A stretch of DNA of 64,000 nt from Candidatus Microgenomates bacterium. GTDB taxonomy: Bacteria; Patescibacteriota; Microgenomatia; UBA1406; HO2-37-13b. Below the pieces are notes generated by a model. It was not told the origin of the DNA and made no database searches. It saw only the letters and a list, made by a program, of their open reading frames with translations. Below are positions 8,617 through 16,943 of the stretch, in pieces. The number at the start of each line of letters is the position of its first letter. Position 1 is the stretch's first letter. The stretch lies in NCBI GenBank assembly GCA_025449735.1, contig JANWIV010000003.1, positions 265,408 to 329,407 on the forward strand. Reading direction: 5' to 3'. The position numbers and the translations under genes are program-made.

Positions 8617-10542
8617 ATGTCTGAAGGATCAAGCGCAATCGAATTACCAAACCAAGGAATTCAAACTGGGGTTAATCTGCCCCTGACTCAAGATGGACCA
8701 CAAGATCAAAAAATCCTACCTATTCTTTCGCGCCTAGAGAGGCATATTGAGCCAATAGATAATTCACTTGAGTCTCAAATAAAAGAACAGCTTAGCTTAT
8801 TAAAACCAGAAATTATAATTACCGATGATGGCATTACAAGACACATCTATACCTTTACGCGTGAAGGAAGAGAGATAAAAGTTATGTTTTATCCGTCTAA
8901 TGAACTTCCAGTGTCGGAGGCTTTTTTTCGAGGAAAAAGATTGCATGTAATTGGTGATAAACCAGGTTGGCGGACTGATGATGATTGGGATGCTTACGTT
9001 ACAAGATTGCAAGAACTTAATTCCCCAACAGCTCGTAGACCCGGAGAAGACTTAATAAATCCAACTAACTTTTACGCTGATGATCCTGCTCGAGTAGAGG
9101 AAACACTGATACTTGTCGAGCAAAATCCTCGTGCCTTAGTTGATCTAGCTCTTGCCACTGCAAACGGCGACACAAAAGATTTAGAGCAAACTCGCAAATT
9201 ACTTGCCGATCATAAAACCACATCTGAAATAGATCTTCTCATTGATAGCATAATCGCAAGTAAAATACTTGATAATGATGGTCATTACCGCCAACCTGAC
9301 CCTTCAGACACCTCTGGCGAAGCGCTTGCAGTATTGGCGCTTCAAGGAGAAATAGAAGCCCGAAAAGTTTTAGATTTGAAACAAAAACAACTGGCGACAT
9401 ATGATAATGAACAACAAATAGTAGAGAATAACCAACTAGTGGAACTTAATCCTGATGATAAAAAAGTCCTTAATGTTTTGTCATCAATACATGTTACGCG
9501 ATATTTACCAACAGAAAGCGCTGATGGAGATTACTGGGAGATCCCGACCACATTCGATGCCAATCCGAATGATAGAATCCCTCGATTGACGTGGCATACT
9601 ACCTTACAGCAAAGAACCGGAGAAAATGCAATGGCTATGGGTAGCACTAAATTTGCCGGTACCCCCTATGCTTTAATTACACGATTTGGCTCACTAATCG
9701 AAGCCAATGGCAAACCACTTTCATCATCGCCTGAAGATACTTTTTTTGAGATTTCTCCAGGAAGAAAAGTGAGAATCCCCAAAGAAGACGCGGTTTTGGT
9801 CAGACCCGGGAATCCAACAGAACTAGGAGCAATATTTGAGCGTCGAGGTGAGCAACATGAAGTCGTATATAAACATACCGAATTTACCCCACAGGATATA
9901 AAGAAAATTTACGGGGCTGGAGATAATTATCACGATGACATAAAATTAAAAGAAGCTTTTTTTCGTGCATTACGTGGTAAAGACAATCAATTTGAAATTC
10001 CCAATGAAGATGTTCGCACAATTGTTGAGCAAATGGGAGGTCTGATGTTTGACGAAAACGGGCAGCCGCCACAAGTTAGTTTTGATAATGGTAAACGGGT
10101 TGATAGTCGCAGCTTGATTAGCGAGTTAAGTACATCAACTTTAGAAGACGTTATAGAGACTTATTTGCCCAAAGCTAAATTTCCTGGGTCAAATGGTGAA
10201 CAATTAAGAGGAAGATTAACTGAAATCTTACAAGGTAAAATCGGCTCTAAAGCAAAAGATCTGGCGATGGATTCAGTTGTTGAAGAATATAGAAATGGAA
10301 CTGATATTACCAATGATCCTAGTTTGAAAAGAGCCTTTAACCAACTTCATGTAGAAAATTTAGGAACGCCAGGACACTCGAACAGCGATTGGGGACACCT
10401 TGAGTCAGCAATGATAAGAGAACTTAATTCTTTACTTGAAGGAATAGTTGATCAACAAGTTTTTCATAATGATAAAAGCAATGATATAAATAGACTAAGT
10501 CCTGCAATGCGTAAGATGTATTACTATTTGGGACTTTTATAA
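8617..10542 (+). CDS. large soluble protein of unknown function
   Basis: 641 residues, acidic, with no signal peptide or membrane helix. I recognise no domain. The N-terminal 120 residues contain a 'EIIITDDGITRHIYTF...REIKVMFYP' beta-rich segment; the centre is helical and rich in Glu/Lys/Gln; the C-terminus is rich in Asn, Asp and Ser. It follows yidD after 24 bases and is followed by a terminator-like hairpin. The absence of repeats or catalytic motifs leaves the role open. Confidence 0.6.
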   Translation: MSEGSSAIELPNQGIQTGVNLPLTQDGPQDQKILPILSRLERHIEPIDNSLESQIKEQLSLLKPEIIITDDGITRHIYTFTREGREIKVMFYPSNELPVSEAFFRGKRLHVIGDKPGWRTDDDWDAYVTRLQELNSPTARRPGEDLINPTNFYADDPARVEETLILVEQNPRALVDLALATANGDTKDLEQTRKLLADHKTTSEIDLLIDSIIASKILDNDGHYRQPDPSDTSGEALAVLALQGEIEARKVLDLKQKQLATYDNEQQIVENNQLVELNPDDKKVLNVLSSIHVTRYLPTESADGDYWEIPTTFDANPNDRIPRLTWHTTLQQRTGENAMAMGSTKFAGTPYALITRFGSLIEANGKPLSSSPEDTFFEISPGRKVRIPKEDAVLVRPGNPTELGAIFERRGEQHEVVYKHTEFTPQDIKKIYGAGDNYHDDIKLKEAFFRALRGKDNQFEIPNEDVRTIVEQMGGLMFDENGQPPQVSFDNGKRVDSRSLISELSTSTLEDVIETYLPKAKFPGSNGEQLRGRLTEILQGKIGSKAKDLAMDSVVEEYRNGTDITNDPSLKRAFNQLHVENLGTPGHSNSDWGHLESAMIRELNSLLEGIVDQQVFHNDKSNDINRLSPAMRKMYYYLGLL

Positions 10543-10587
10543 AAGTAGGATTACCCCAACCTATAAGGCCGTATAAAAACACCACTT

Positions 10588-10610
10588 AACAAATCATGAA
10601 GTAATTTGTT
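10588..10610. terminator. bidirectional terminator-like hairpin
   Basis: AACAAAT (10588-10594) and ATTTGTT (10604-10610) form a 7-bp stem with a 9-base loop, followed on the plus strand by a T-rich stretch. It lies between the convergent 641-aa gene and the cupredoxin gene, where a shared terminator is expected. Confidence 0.5.
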
Positions 10611-10620
10611 TTCTTTGGTC

Positions 10621-11076
10621 CTATTCAACAATCAATTTGCCTACCATTCCCTTTGCTCGATGGTCCATCACGCTACAATAATATTCAAATGTCCCCGTTT
10701 TGTCAGCGACAAACTCAACTGATGTCACCTCACCTGGGTTCACTTTTTTAGTAGCAGTATCAAATTCATCAATGACAAAATCATGAAAGCCACCAGTGCT
10801 TTGGAAATTAATTTTTACAGTGTCTCCCTTTTTAACCCGGATTTCGGTTTGAGAAAATTCAAAGGATTCACCGGTAATATCAACAGTGACGACATTGTCT
10901 ATTGACTCGCCAGTCGCTACCGGAATCGGTGTTGACTCTCCCACCTCCTCTACGACTTCCATTGCTTCCTGTTGCTCTGACTCGCCATTATCTCCGGCTG
11001 GCTTCATGGTATACCAAAGCCCACCAAGACCCAAGATAACAATCGCAATTACCGCACCAATTATTTTATTATTCAT
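10621..11076 (-). CDS. membrane-anchored cupredoxin (plastocyanin/azurin-like)
   Basis: 151 residues. An N-terminal helix (about 4-23) is followed by a Glu-rich linker and a cupredoxin domain. The type-1 copper ligands are visible: His in 'GGFHDFVID', Cys in 'FEYYCSV', His in 'MDHRAKGM' and the Met of that motif. It would be an extracytoplasmic electron carrier or copper binder. The ATG at 11076 is preceded by an AGGGGGTGA Shine-Dalgarno; the GTG at 11085 lies inside this ribosome binding site, so the shorter start is preferred. Confidence 0.88.
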   Translation of the reverse strand: MNNKIIGAVIAIVILGLGGLWYTMKPAGDNGESEQQEAMEVVEEVGESTPIPVATGESIDNVVTVDITGESFEFSQTEIRVKKGDTVKINFQSTGGFHDFVIDEFDTATKKVNPGEVTSVEFVADKTGTFEYYCSVMDHRAKGMVGKLIVE

Positions 11077-11266
11077 ATTTATCACCCCCTTTAGAGTTTG
11101 TTAACGAATTAAGAATGAGTTTTTACAAACTCTTAAGCCCGACTGTAAAACGAACATGAGCCGCAGCGGGAATATGCTAAGGCGAAAGTTCATTTACGGC
11201 GTGCCTCTTGATATCCTATCACACTATGAAAGGATTTGTTTTCAAAAAAATCGTTATAATTTGAAT

Positions 11267-11620
11267 ATGGTGAAAAAAACACCGAAAGATAAACATCTTG
11301 TCCTCCCAATAATTGGCGCCGGAGTGGTCGCTTTTATAATTATTGCAATCATTCTTGCCATTATTCCGAAATATAAAAATCCTCCAATTGATGACCTCTC
11401 TCCAACGCCATCGATTGCGACAGATAAAGACTGCGCCATTGCCGGTTGTAGTGGTGAGCTTTGTGTTGGTAAGGATAAAGCTGATATTGCTGGCATTTGC
11501 ATTTGGAGTGATAAATTTGCATGTGTCAAATATTCAACCTGTGAGAAACAAAAAAATGGCCAGTGCGGTTGGACTGAAAATGAAGAATATTCAGCCTGTC
11601 TTAACAAAATTCCTCAATGA
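11267..11620 (+). CDS. membrane-anchored eight-cysteine-cluster protein
   Basis: 117 residues from the ATG at 11267, which is 6 bases after a TATAAT box (11255-11260). One membrane helix lies at about 12-34, followed by a Pro/Ser linker and a domain with exactly eight cysteines ('GCSGELC', 'GICIW', 'FACVKYSTCE', 'GQCGW', 'SACL'). This resembles the eight-cysteine-cluster domain of exported proteins; the match is from memory. Four disulfides in an external domain are likely. Its end overlaps the end of the convergent glycosyltransferase gene by 7 bases. Confidence 0.7.
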   Translation: MVKKTPKDKHLVLPIIGAGVVAFIIIAIILAIIPKYKNPPIDDLSPTPSIATDKDCAIAGCSGELCVGKDKADIAGICIWSDKFACVKYSTCEKQKNGQCGWTENEEYSACLNKIPQ

Positions 11621-12906
11621 TGTTTGCTTACGTTAAAATTCTTCATCAATAAAATATAAACTGCGATATTAATGATCGAAAATATTATCACAATTGGATT
11701 TGAAGATAAAAACTCTTGCCCACCGGCAATTCCCGGCACGGCAAAACTCTTATATAAATTGATAAAGCTGACTATCGACAATATTATCCAGAGCTTAAAC
11801 AAAGTCTTATTTTTTAGCGCCGGGACAAGCAAAAACGGTACCATCAGCAGCAGATAGCGCTCATGCATTCTAGTCATAAACAAAAAAGCGGTGTAAGCCA
11901 TGAGTGACATTGAAAATAAAATGTTTTTGGCGTCCAATTTTTTTGTTAGCATTCGCTTCAAAATAAATAGCGACAGTACCCCGGTAATGATAAGCCCAAT
12001 AATTTGGTAGGTCAGAGTAAAAATAATTTGAGTCGAATCTTGTGTATGTAATAGATAAGGATTGATTGTCCAGGCAGTATAAGCCGCATTTGAGACAGAA
12101 GAAAGGCTTTGGGCTTGCAAAATATCATGATAATATTTGTCGAAAGGAAAACTCAAAAAATTACCCGATTTATAAAAAGGGACAAAGGACAGAAAAAAAA
12201 TGCTGATTGCAAACAGTGAAAGTAAGAAACGCTCCTGAAGTTGAAAATTTTTATAAATCAACAGAATATAAACCGGCAAGAAAATCAAAGCCTGGGGTTT
12301 TATAAGAATTGCAGACATCATAGTAAATACTGACAATAAAGGTCGTTTTGAATATATCAATAAATAAGTGGCGACTAAGGTAAACAGTATTGGAAGTCCA
12401 TCAATTTGCCCCCAAAGACTACTGTTATAAAAAACTGTCGGGTGAAATAGAATCAAAATCGGAGTCAACAGCTGCAGTTTCTTTTTATGAGGATAAATTC
12501 TTTTTGTAAACAGATACAAAATATAAGCCAGTGCCATATCTCCAAGTACTCCAGGGAGTTTAAATACCGCGGCGAGCGCGTGCCTCGTCTCAAGGAAAGG
12601 CACTATATTTGAAGGAAAGATTAGGATGGCTAAATTGATCTGCCAGAATATCTCATGAATTATTTTGTATAAAGCCGGCAACGGGAAAAAAATAAAAAGC
12701 GAAAATGGCGGATAATTGGGATAAGCATGACCAAAGACCTCTCTTGATGATGTCTCATAAAAACCCGACAGTCCTCGAGAGATCATATCTTGTGCCCAGG
12801 AAATGTGATTATTGACGTCAAATCCAAAATCGATAAATAATAAAGAAAGCCTTAGTATAAATCCAAGAAATAAAATGATAAGAAGTGGTTTTTTAAGGAA
12901 AATCAT
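11614..12906 (-). CDS. GT-C fold membrane glycosyltransferase (GT87/ALG6-like)
   Basis: 430 residues with ten or more membrane helices. The first external loop carries acidic residues ('DFGFDVNNHISWAQD') as in GT-C polyprenyl-phosphate-sugar-dependent transferases, and a later loop has 'NSSLWGQIDGLPILF', matching the 'WGQxD' motif of GT87/ALG6-like mannosyltransferases. It probably adds a sugar to an external acceptor. The ATG at 12906 is 6 bases after a TATAAT box; it is divergent from the second GT-C gene. Confidence 0.8.
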   Translation of the reverse strand: MIFLKKPLLIILFLGFILRLSLLFIDFGFDVNNHISWAQDMISRGLSGFYETSSREVFGHAYPNYPPFSLFIFFPLPALYKIIHEIFWQINLAILIFPSNIVPFLETRHALAAVFKLPGVLGDMALAYILYLFTKRIYPHKKKLQLLTPILILFHPTVFYNSSLWGQIDGLPILFTLVATYLLIYSKRPLLSVFTMMSAILIKPQALIFLPVYILLIYKNFQLQERFLLSLFAISIFFLSFVPFYKSGNFLSFPFDKYYHDILQAQSLSSVSNAAYTAWTINPYLLHTQDSTQIIFTLTYQIIGLIITGVLSLFILKRMLTKKLDAKNILFSMSLMAYTAFLFMTRMHERYLLLMVPFLLVPALKNKTLFKLWIILSIVSFINLYKSFAVPGIAGGQEFLSSNPIVIIFSIINIAVYILLMKNFNVSKHH

Positions 12907-12912
12907 AGTTGT

Positions 12913-12920
12913 ATTATAAT
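12913..12920. promoter_or_regulatory. overlapping divergent -10 boxes
   Basis: The 8-bp near-palindrome ATTATAAT supplies a TATAAT on each strand: minus at 12913-12918 and plus at 12915-12920. Each is exactly 6 bases from a start codon (ATG at 12906 on the minus strand, GTG at 12927 on the plus strand). Two leaderless glycosyltransferase genes appear to compete for one site. Confidence 0.6.
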
Positions 12921-12926
12921 ATTTAA

Positions 12927-14357
12927 GTGGCGACTAAAAAAGAATTCCTCCTAATTATCTCGGTCATTATCTTAGCGGTATTTTTACGTTTTTATAACTT
13001 AAAAGAACTGGCTGTTTTTTTGGCCGATCAGGCATCTGATTCAAGTGCAGTTTTGGCAATGACTCGTGGCCAATTCACTTTATTGGGGCCTATTACCTCA
13101 GTTGGTGGTTTTCATAATGGTCCTATCGTTTATTATTTAATGTTACCGTTTTACTTATTCTTTAAAGGGGCGGCAATTTCTGGTACGATCTTCCAATCTG
13201 TCTTGCAAATATTGACCATTCCAGTTATTTTTGTACTGGGTAAAAAGATAAGAAATATTGAGACTGGGCTTTTGGCTAGCTTCCTATTTGCAATTTCACC
13301 TTTAATGGTTGACTATTCACGTGCTGCTTTTAATTCTTATCCAGCAATCTTTTTTTCGAGCGTGATTTTGTACTTGTATTTAAAAACTCGAGAAAAATTT
13401 TCCGCTCTCGTCACGCTTTTGTTGGGGATTTCTTTGGGTTTTATTTTACAAATGCATTATTTCTCGATTTCGATAATTCTACTTACTATTATTGCTCCAT
13501 TGTTATTGGATAAAAATATCCCAAAAGTAAAATATTATTTGTCCTTATTAATCGGCGCTCTAATAGGGTTTTCGCCATTTATTTTATTTGAGATTCGTCA
13601 TCAATTTCTGAATAGTAAATTATTCTGGGAGTACTTGGGCATTGAACAAGGACAAAATTCAATTGGCTATGCTCTGGAAATTTGGCCTAATTTGATAGGG
13701 CGTTTGCTTATGGGGGAAAATACGTGGGGTGGTGTGGCTATTTTTGTATTTACTGCAATCATCACTATTTATTTACTTAAAAAGCAAGATCTTAAAAATA
13801 ATTACCTGCAGCTGCTGACATTGTTTTTTTTGATTATCAATGTAATAAATATAATTTATGGCCATGAGCTCCAAACTCATTACTTAGTGGTATTTCATAT
13901 CCCACTAATAATTCTTTTTGCGTTAGCGCTTACTCTTATTTTTGACAAAAATAAATCCGCTCTTATAGGAGTGGCTGTCATTCTTTTATTACTAAATAGT
14001 CATAGCTACAATTTGGGCAAAAAGACTCACCCGTTGCAAGATGGTCTCTCCATTACCGACTTTGAAAAAGCGGCGGAGATTATTCATAATGATAAAAATG
14101 GCGACTTCAATGTCGCCATGCATGCGCAAGGCGATAATCGGGCGATGCCGCTCAGATATACACTCAATCTTCTAAATGAGACTCCTCGGCACTATGATAA
14201 CTATAGTAATGTTGAGACTCTTTATTTTATCTCCCGACTTTCCGACCCTCCCAAAAAGCAGAAAATGTGGGAATATACTTCATTTGGAAAATCAAAAATA
14301 GTAAGCACCTGGGCTTTGAATGATGAATACAATTTGTATAAGTTAAATCACTTTTAA
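12927..14357 (+). CDS. GT39/ArnT-like membrane glycosyltransferase
   Basis: 476 residues, GTG start. About ten membrane helices; the first external loop has the acidic 'FLADQASDS' segment and 'GPIVYYLMLPFYLF', as in the PMT/ArnT (PMT_2) family that transfers sugars from polyprenyl phosphate. A soluble external C-terminal segment of about 90 residues follows the last helix. It probably acts in surface glycan or protein glycosylation together with the divergent GT-C gene. Confidence 0.8.
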   Translation: MATKKEFLLIISVIILAVFLRFYNLKELAVFLADQASDSSAVLAMTRGQFTLLGPITSVGGFHNGPIVYYLMLPFYLFFKGAAISGTIFQSVLQILTIPVIFVLGKKIRNIETGLLASFLFAISPLMVDYSRAAFNSYPAIFFSSVILYLYLKTREKFSALVTLLLGISLGFILQMHYFSISIILLTIIAPLLLDKNIPKVKYYLSLLIGALIGFSPFILFEIRHQFLNSKLFWEYLGIEQGQNSIGYALEIWPNLIGRLLMGENTWGGVAIFVFTAIITIYLLKKQDLKNNYLQLLTLFFLIINVINIIYGHELQTHYLVVFHIPLIILFALALTLIFDKNKSALIGVAVILLLLNSHSYNLGKKTHPLQDGLSITDFEKAAEIIHNDKNGDFNVAMHAQGDNRAMPLRYTLNLLNETPRHYDNYSNVETLYFISRLSDPPKKQKMWEYTSFGKSKIVSTWALNDEYNLYKLNHF

Positions 14358-14425
14358 TAGTCATGCACTAAGAAAACCTTGACCACGGTTATTTTACTTA
14401 TGATATACTGTCTTAATAATTGAAT

Positions 14426-15046
14426 ATGGCTGATACTAAAGAATCAAAAGGATATCTCGGTTCGTTACTTCTCTTACTTGCGGTCATTATTGGTATTAGC
14501 GTCATCGGCACCCTAATTTATAATTCCAATAAAAGCCGCATTGCTCCACCAGCCCCTGGAGTAGAGGTGCCAACTGAAACACCGGTGCCAATTGCCATGG
14601 TGACGATTGAGATTGAAGTGCCAGATGATTCCCTCGCCTTCCGCGATAATCAATACCGCACCTTTTTCACTTATCCAAAAAACTGGCGAAAAACAGAAGG
14701 AGAATATATTTTTGTGCAGGGTGATTTAGCACAATATTCATTTTCGGGTAGTAGTGTTTTTGCCGCTGGAATCCCAGTTGTCACCGATAAAGATCCACTA
14801 ACTATTGCCAAGGAAGTCAATGGCATAAAATCAGTGGAGTCTGGCAAACCCCTCGCTTACTCAAAAGTGACCATTGGACGTAATAAATATGACAAAGTCG
14901 TCGATTGCGATGAGATTTGTATGACGCGCTATTATACTTATCATAACGGCAATGTCTATATGTTTTATACCGGCATCTCAAAAGCAAATACAGAAGCTCA
15001 TGAAGAAATTGTGAATGAAGTCCTCAAAACCGTAATTTTGTTTTAA
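14426..15046 (+). CDS. single-pass membrane protein with external domain
   Basis: 206 residues from the ATG at 14426; a TTG two codons upstream is possible. One helix spans about 10-32; a Pro-rich linker leads to an external domain with 'TFFTYPKNWRKTEG' and a later 'CDEICMTRYYTYHNG' with a possible disulfide. The YPxxW element resembles the start of PsbP/LpqN-like folds, a weak inference. No close functional assignment. Confidence 0.6.
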   Translation: MADTKESKGYLGSLLLLLAVIIGISVIGTLIYNSNKSRIAPPAPGVEVPTETPVPIAMVTIEIEVPDDSLAFRDNQYRTFFTYPKNWRKTEGEYIFVQGDLAQYSFSGSSVFAAGIPVVTDKDPLTIAKEVNGIKSVESGKPLAYSKVTIGRNKYDKVVDCDEICMTRYYTYHNGNVYMFYTGISKANTEAHEEIVNEVLKTVILF

Positions 15047-15153
15047 AGGTGAAAGGTTGTTGAATCCTTCATCGAGTCGAAATTCCACAAATCACCGCCA
15101 TACGAGTACAAACTGCACGATATAGTATGTATTTCTTTGATAAAATGAGCTGT

Positions 15154-15597
15154 ATGAAAATCATTAATAAACACTTTATCCGTGAGTTTGAGGCTGTTGA
15201 TAAGCTTGAGGCGGGCATTATGCTTACTGGAGCTGAGGTCAAATCAGTTAAAAATGGCGGGATCAAGCTCGAAGGGGCTTTTGTCAAGCTTCGTGATGAT
15301 GGAGCCTACCTCACTAATGCCGAGATAGCTCCCTATAAATATGCTAAAAGTGATAGTTATGAGGCTAAACGCTCTCGCAAGCTCTTACTTAATAAAAAAG
15401 AGCTTTTGAGGTTAAAAGTCAAGCTTAATAGTGGCGGCAAACTTGCGATTGTGCCTGTTTCATGTTATAATAAAGCCTCTCTTGTAAAGGTCGAAATCGC
15501 GATCTCTAAGAGTAAAAAATCTTGGGAAGCGAAGAAGATTGATAAAGAAAGAGACGAGAAAAGAAGAGTAGCTAAAGAGATAAAAGAGCACTTTTAA
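15154..15597 (+). CDS. smpB: SsrA-binding protein
   Basis: 147 residues from the ATG at 15154. It has 'INKHFIREFEAVDKLEAGI', 'TGAEVKSVKNG' and 'DGAYLTNAEIAPY', the OB-fold core of SmpB, and a Lys/Arg-rich C-terminal tail that enters the mRNA channel. SmpB delivers tmRNA to stalled ribosomes. The start is 7 bases after a TAAAAT box, so the nine-codon-longer frame from 15127 is rejected. The tmRNA gene begins 5 bases after the stop codon, an unusually tight smpB-ssrA pairing. Confidence 0.96.
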   Translation: MKIINKHFIREFEAVDKLEAGIMLTGAEVKSVKNGGIKLEGAFVKLRDDGAYLTNAEIAPYKYAKSDSYEAKRSRKLLLNKKELLRLKVKLNSGGKLAIVPVSCYNKASLVKVEIAISKSKKSWEAKKIDKERDEKRRVAKEIKEHF

Positions 15598-15601
15598 AAT
15601 T

Positions 15602-15970
15602 GGGGGTGATGGGTATCGACAGGATGCACATCTTTTAAATGGTGAGAGCGGACCTATCCGAGAAATAGGAAAAAATAAAAGCAAGAAATAAACTTGCCTT
15701 TGCTCCACAGCTTGCGTATTCGTACGTAAACTAAGGACGCTCTGTCAAATAAGTTTTGCTCAGTTCAACTTTACTGACGGAATAAACCAACCGTGTCCGA
15801 CAGACGAAAGAAAGAACGATCGTTTTTTGTCCGTCGTTAAAAAAATAGGATCGATATTCTAGATGAGAGTCCGATTGTTACTCGTCTAGAGCACAAAAAA
15901 ACAATCTAACTCTTACTAAACATTTTCAAGATAACCATTTTGGACGGGGGTTCAACTCCCCCCACCTCCA
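15602..15970 (+). ncRNA. ssrA: transfer-messenger RNA
   Basis: The 5' end GGGGGTG pairs with CACCTCC near the 3' end as the acceptor stem; the T-arm 'GGGGGTTCAACTCCCCC' precedes it and no CCA is encoded. The best tag frame is GCA at 15681 through AAC at 15731, then TAA: ARNKLAFAPQLAYSYVN. The stop lies in a hairpin (CAG..GCGT with ACGC.CTG), the usual place for helix 5. Pseudoknot-like pairings follow, for example the CTAGATGAG/CTCGTCTAG segment. Together with SmpB it rescues stalled ribosomes. The tag lacks the usual C-terminal LAA-type end. Confidence 0.95.
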
Positions 15971-15989
15971 CATGGATTATTATAACAAT

Positions 15990-16763
15990 CTAAAGTGATT
16001 GACACGAAGCTTTTGGAATAATTAGTGTATTCGGAACAATCGTATTCCCTTCGTTAATTCCATGAATAAAATGTGTTTGTAAGCCAGTCTCATCAAATAA
16101 TCTTTTTGCTACAGAAAACGTACCACCATCAGACGTAACAACCAGATTGCCACCATCTTTCAATGCTTTTCCACTCGCTTGAGCCAAACGTCGCATTAAG
16201 TCGCCACTTAGGTCTGGTCCCAGCATGAAAGCAGTTACTAAATCATAGCCAGTCTCATCTTTCTGGACACCGTTAAGAAAAGCCAGCCCGTCACCAATAT
16301 GCACCCTCTCTTGGGGAAGTATTCCTGTCTCCGATATCTCCCCACCAAGTTGGGCATTTTGCTCAACCGCTTCTACTTCTGCACCGATGGCTTCGCCTAT
16401 TCTAACAAGTCCGAAGGTTGGCCCACCCCCCCCAGCACCAAAGTCCATAATTCGTTTTACCCTGGCAGGGTCAATGTAATCCATTCCGACAGCCAACTGT
16501 AAGGCGGTTGTTGCCCATTTTGCACCAGACCGTTGCAAAACATTAAGTCCCTGGAAATCAGGATGTGCTTCAACATCAATCCTTCGAACAGCATCTTTTA
16601 AAGGACTACCTACTTGAGCAGCTCTCTCTGAGAGATCTAGTGGTTTATATGGAAAGGCTGACGGATTTGGAGCAAAAGGGTTTTTCCCACCTTTTATAAA
16701 GCCCGGGTCCTTTAAATCTTTAAATATTAATGACCAATCGATATCTTTTGGTTCGTCACTCAT
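15990..16763 (-). CDS. class I SAM-dependent methyltransferase-like protein
   Basis: 257 residues. A Rossmann-type motif I 'IMDFGAGGGGPTFGL' is followed by an acidic 'AVEQN' motif II and 'YDLVTAFMLGPDLSG' and 'LKDGGNLVVTSDGG' strands, in the usual methyltransferase order. About 80 N-terminal residues are family-specific. The substrate is unknown. The ATG is 6 bases after a TATAAT box (minus strand 16770-16775). It converges on the tmRNA gene. Confidence 0.75.
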   Translation of the reverse strand: MSDEPKDIDWSLIFKDLKDPGFIKGGKNPFAPNPSAFPYKPLDLSERAAQVGSPLKDAVRRIDVEAHPDFQGLNVLQRSGAKWATTALQLAVGMDYIDPARVKRIMDFGAGGGGPTFGLVRIGEAIGAEVEAVEQNAQLGGEISETGILPQERVHIGDGLAFLNGVQKDETGYDLVTAFMLGPDLSGDLMRRLAQASGKALKDGGNLVVTSDGGTFSVAKRLFDETGLQTHFIHGINEGNTIVPNTLIIPKASCQSL

Positions 16764-16943
16764 AACTAGATTATATCATCAGTTCAAATCCCTTCATGTG
16801 ATTAAGAAAAAGAGTTTATATAGTAGCTATCTGGCTATACTGTAGTCGATTGCTCCAGTGGAATATGTACTCCTGTATTTGGTTCCAGTTCTGACGGGCT
16901 GTGTCCACCAATTTTTATCCCCTTGTGCTACAATAGGGCCATT

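Noticed and set aside
11086..11266. Possible small structured RNA between the cupredoxin and the eight-cysteine protein
   Set aside because: An AGAGTTTGT/ACAAACTCT pairing exists, but no SRP, RNase P or other known RNA signature could be found.
16764..16943. tRNA-like fragment (GTTCAAATCC) before endonuclease Q
   Set aside because: Only a T-loop-like string is present; no acceptor or anticodon stems can be formed around it.
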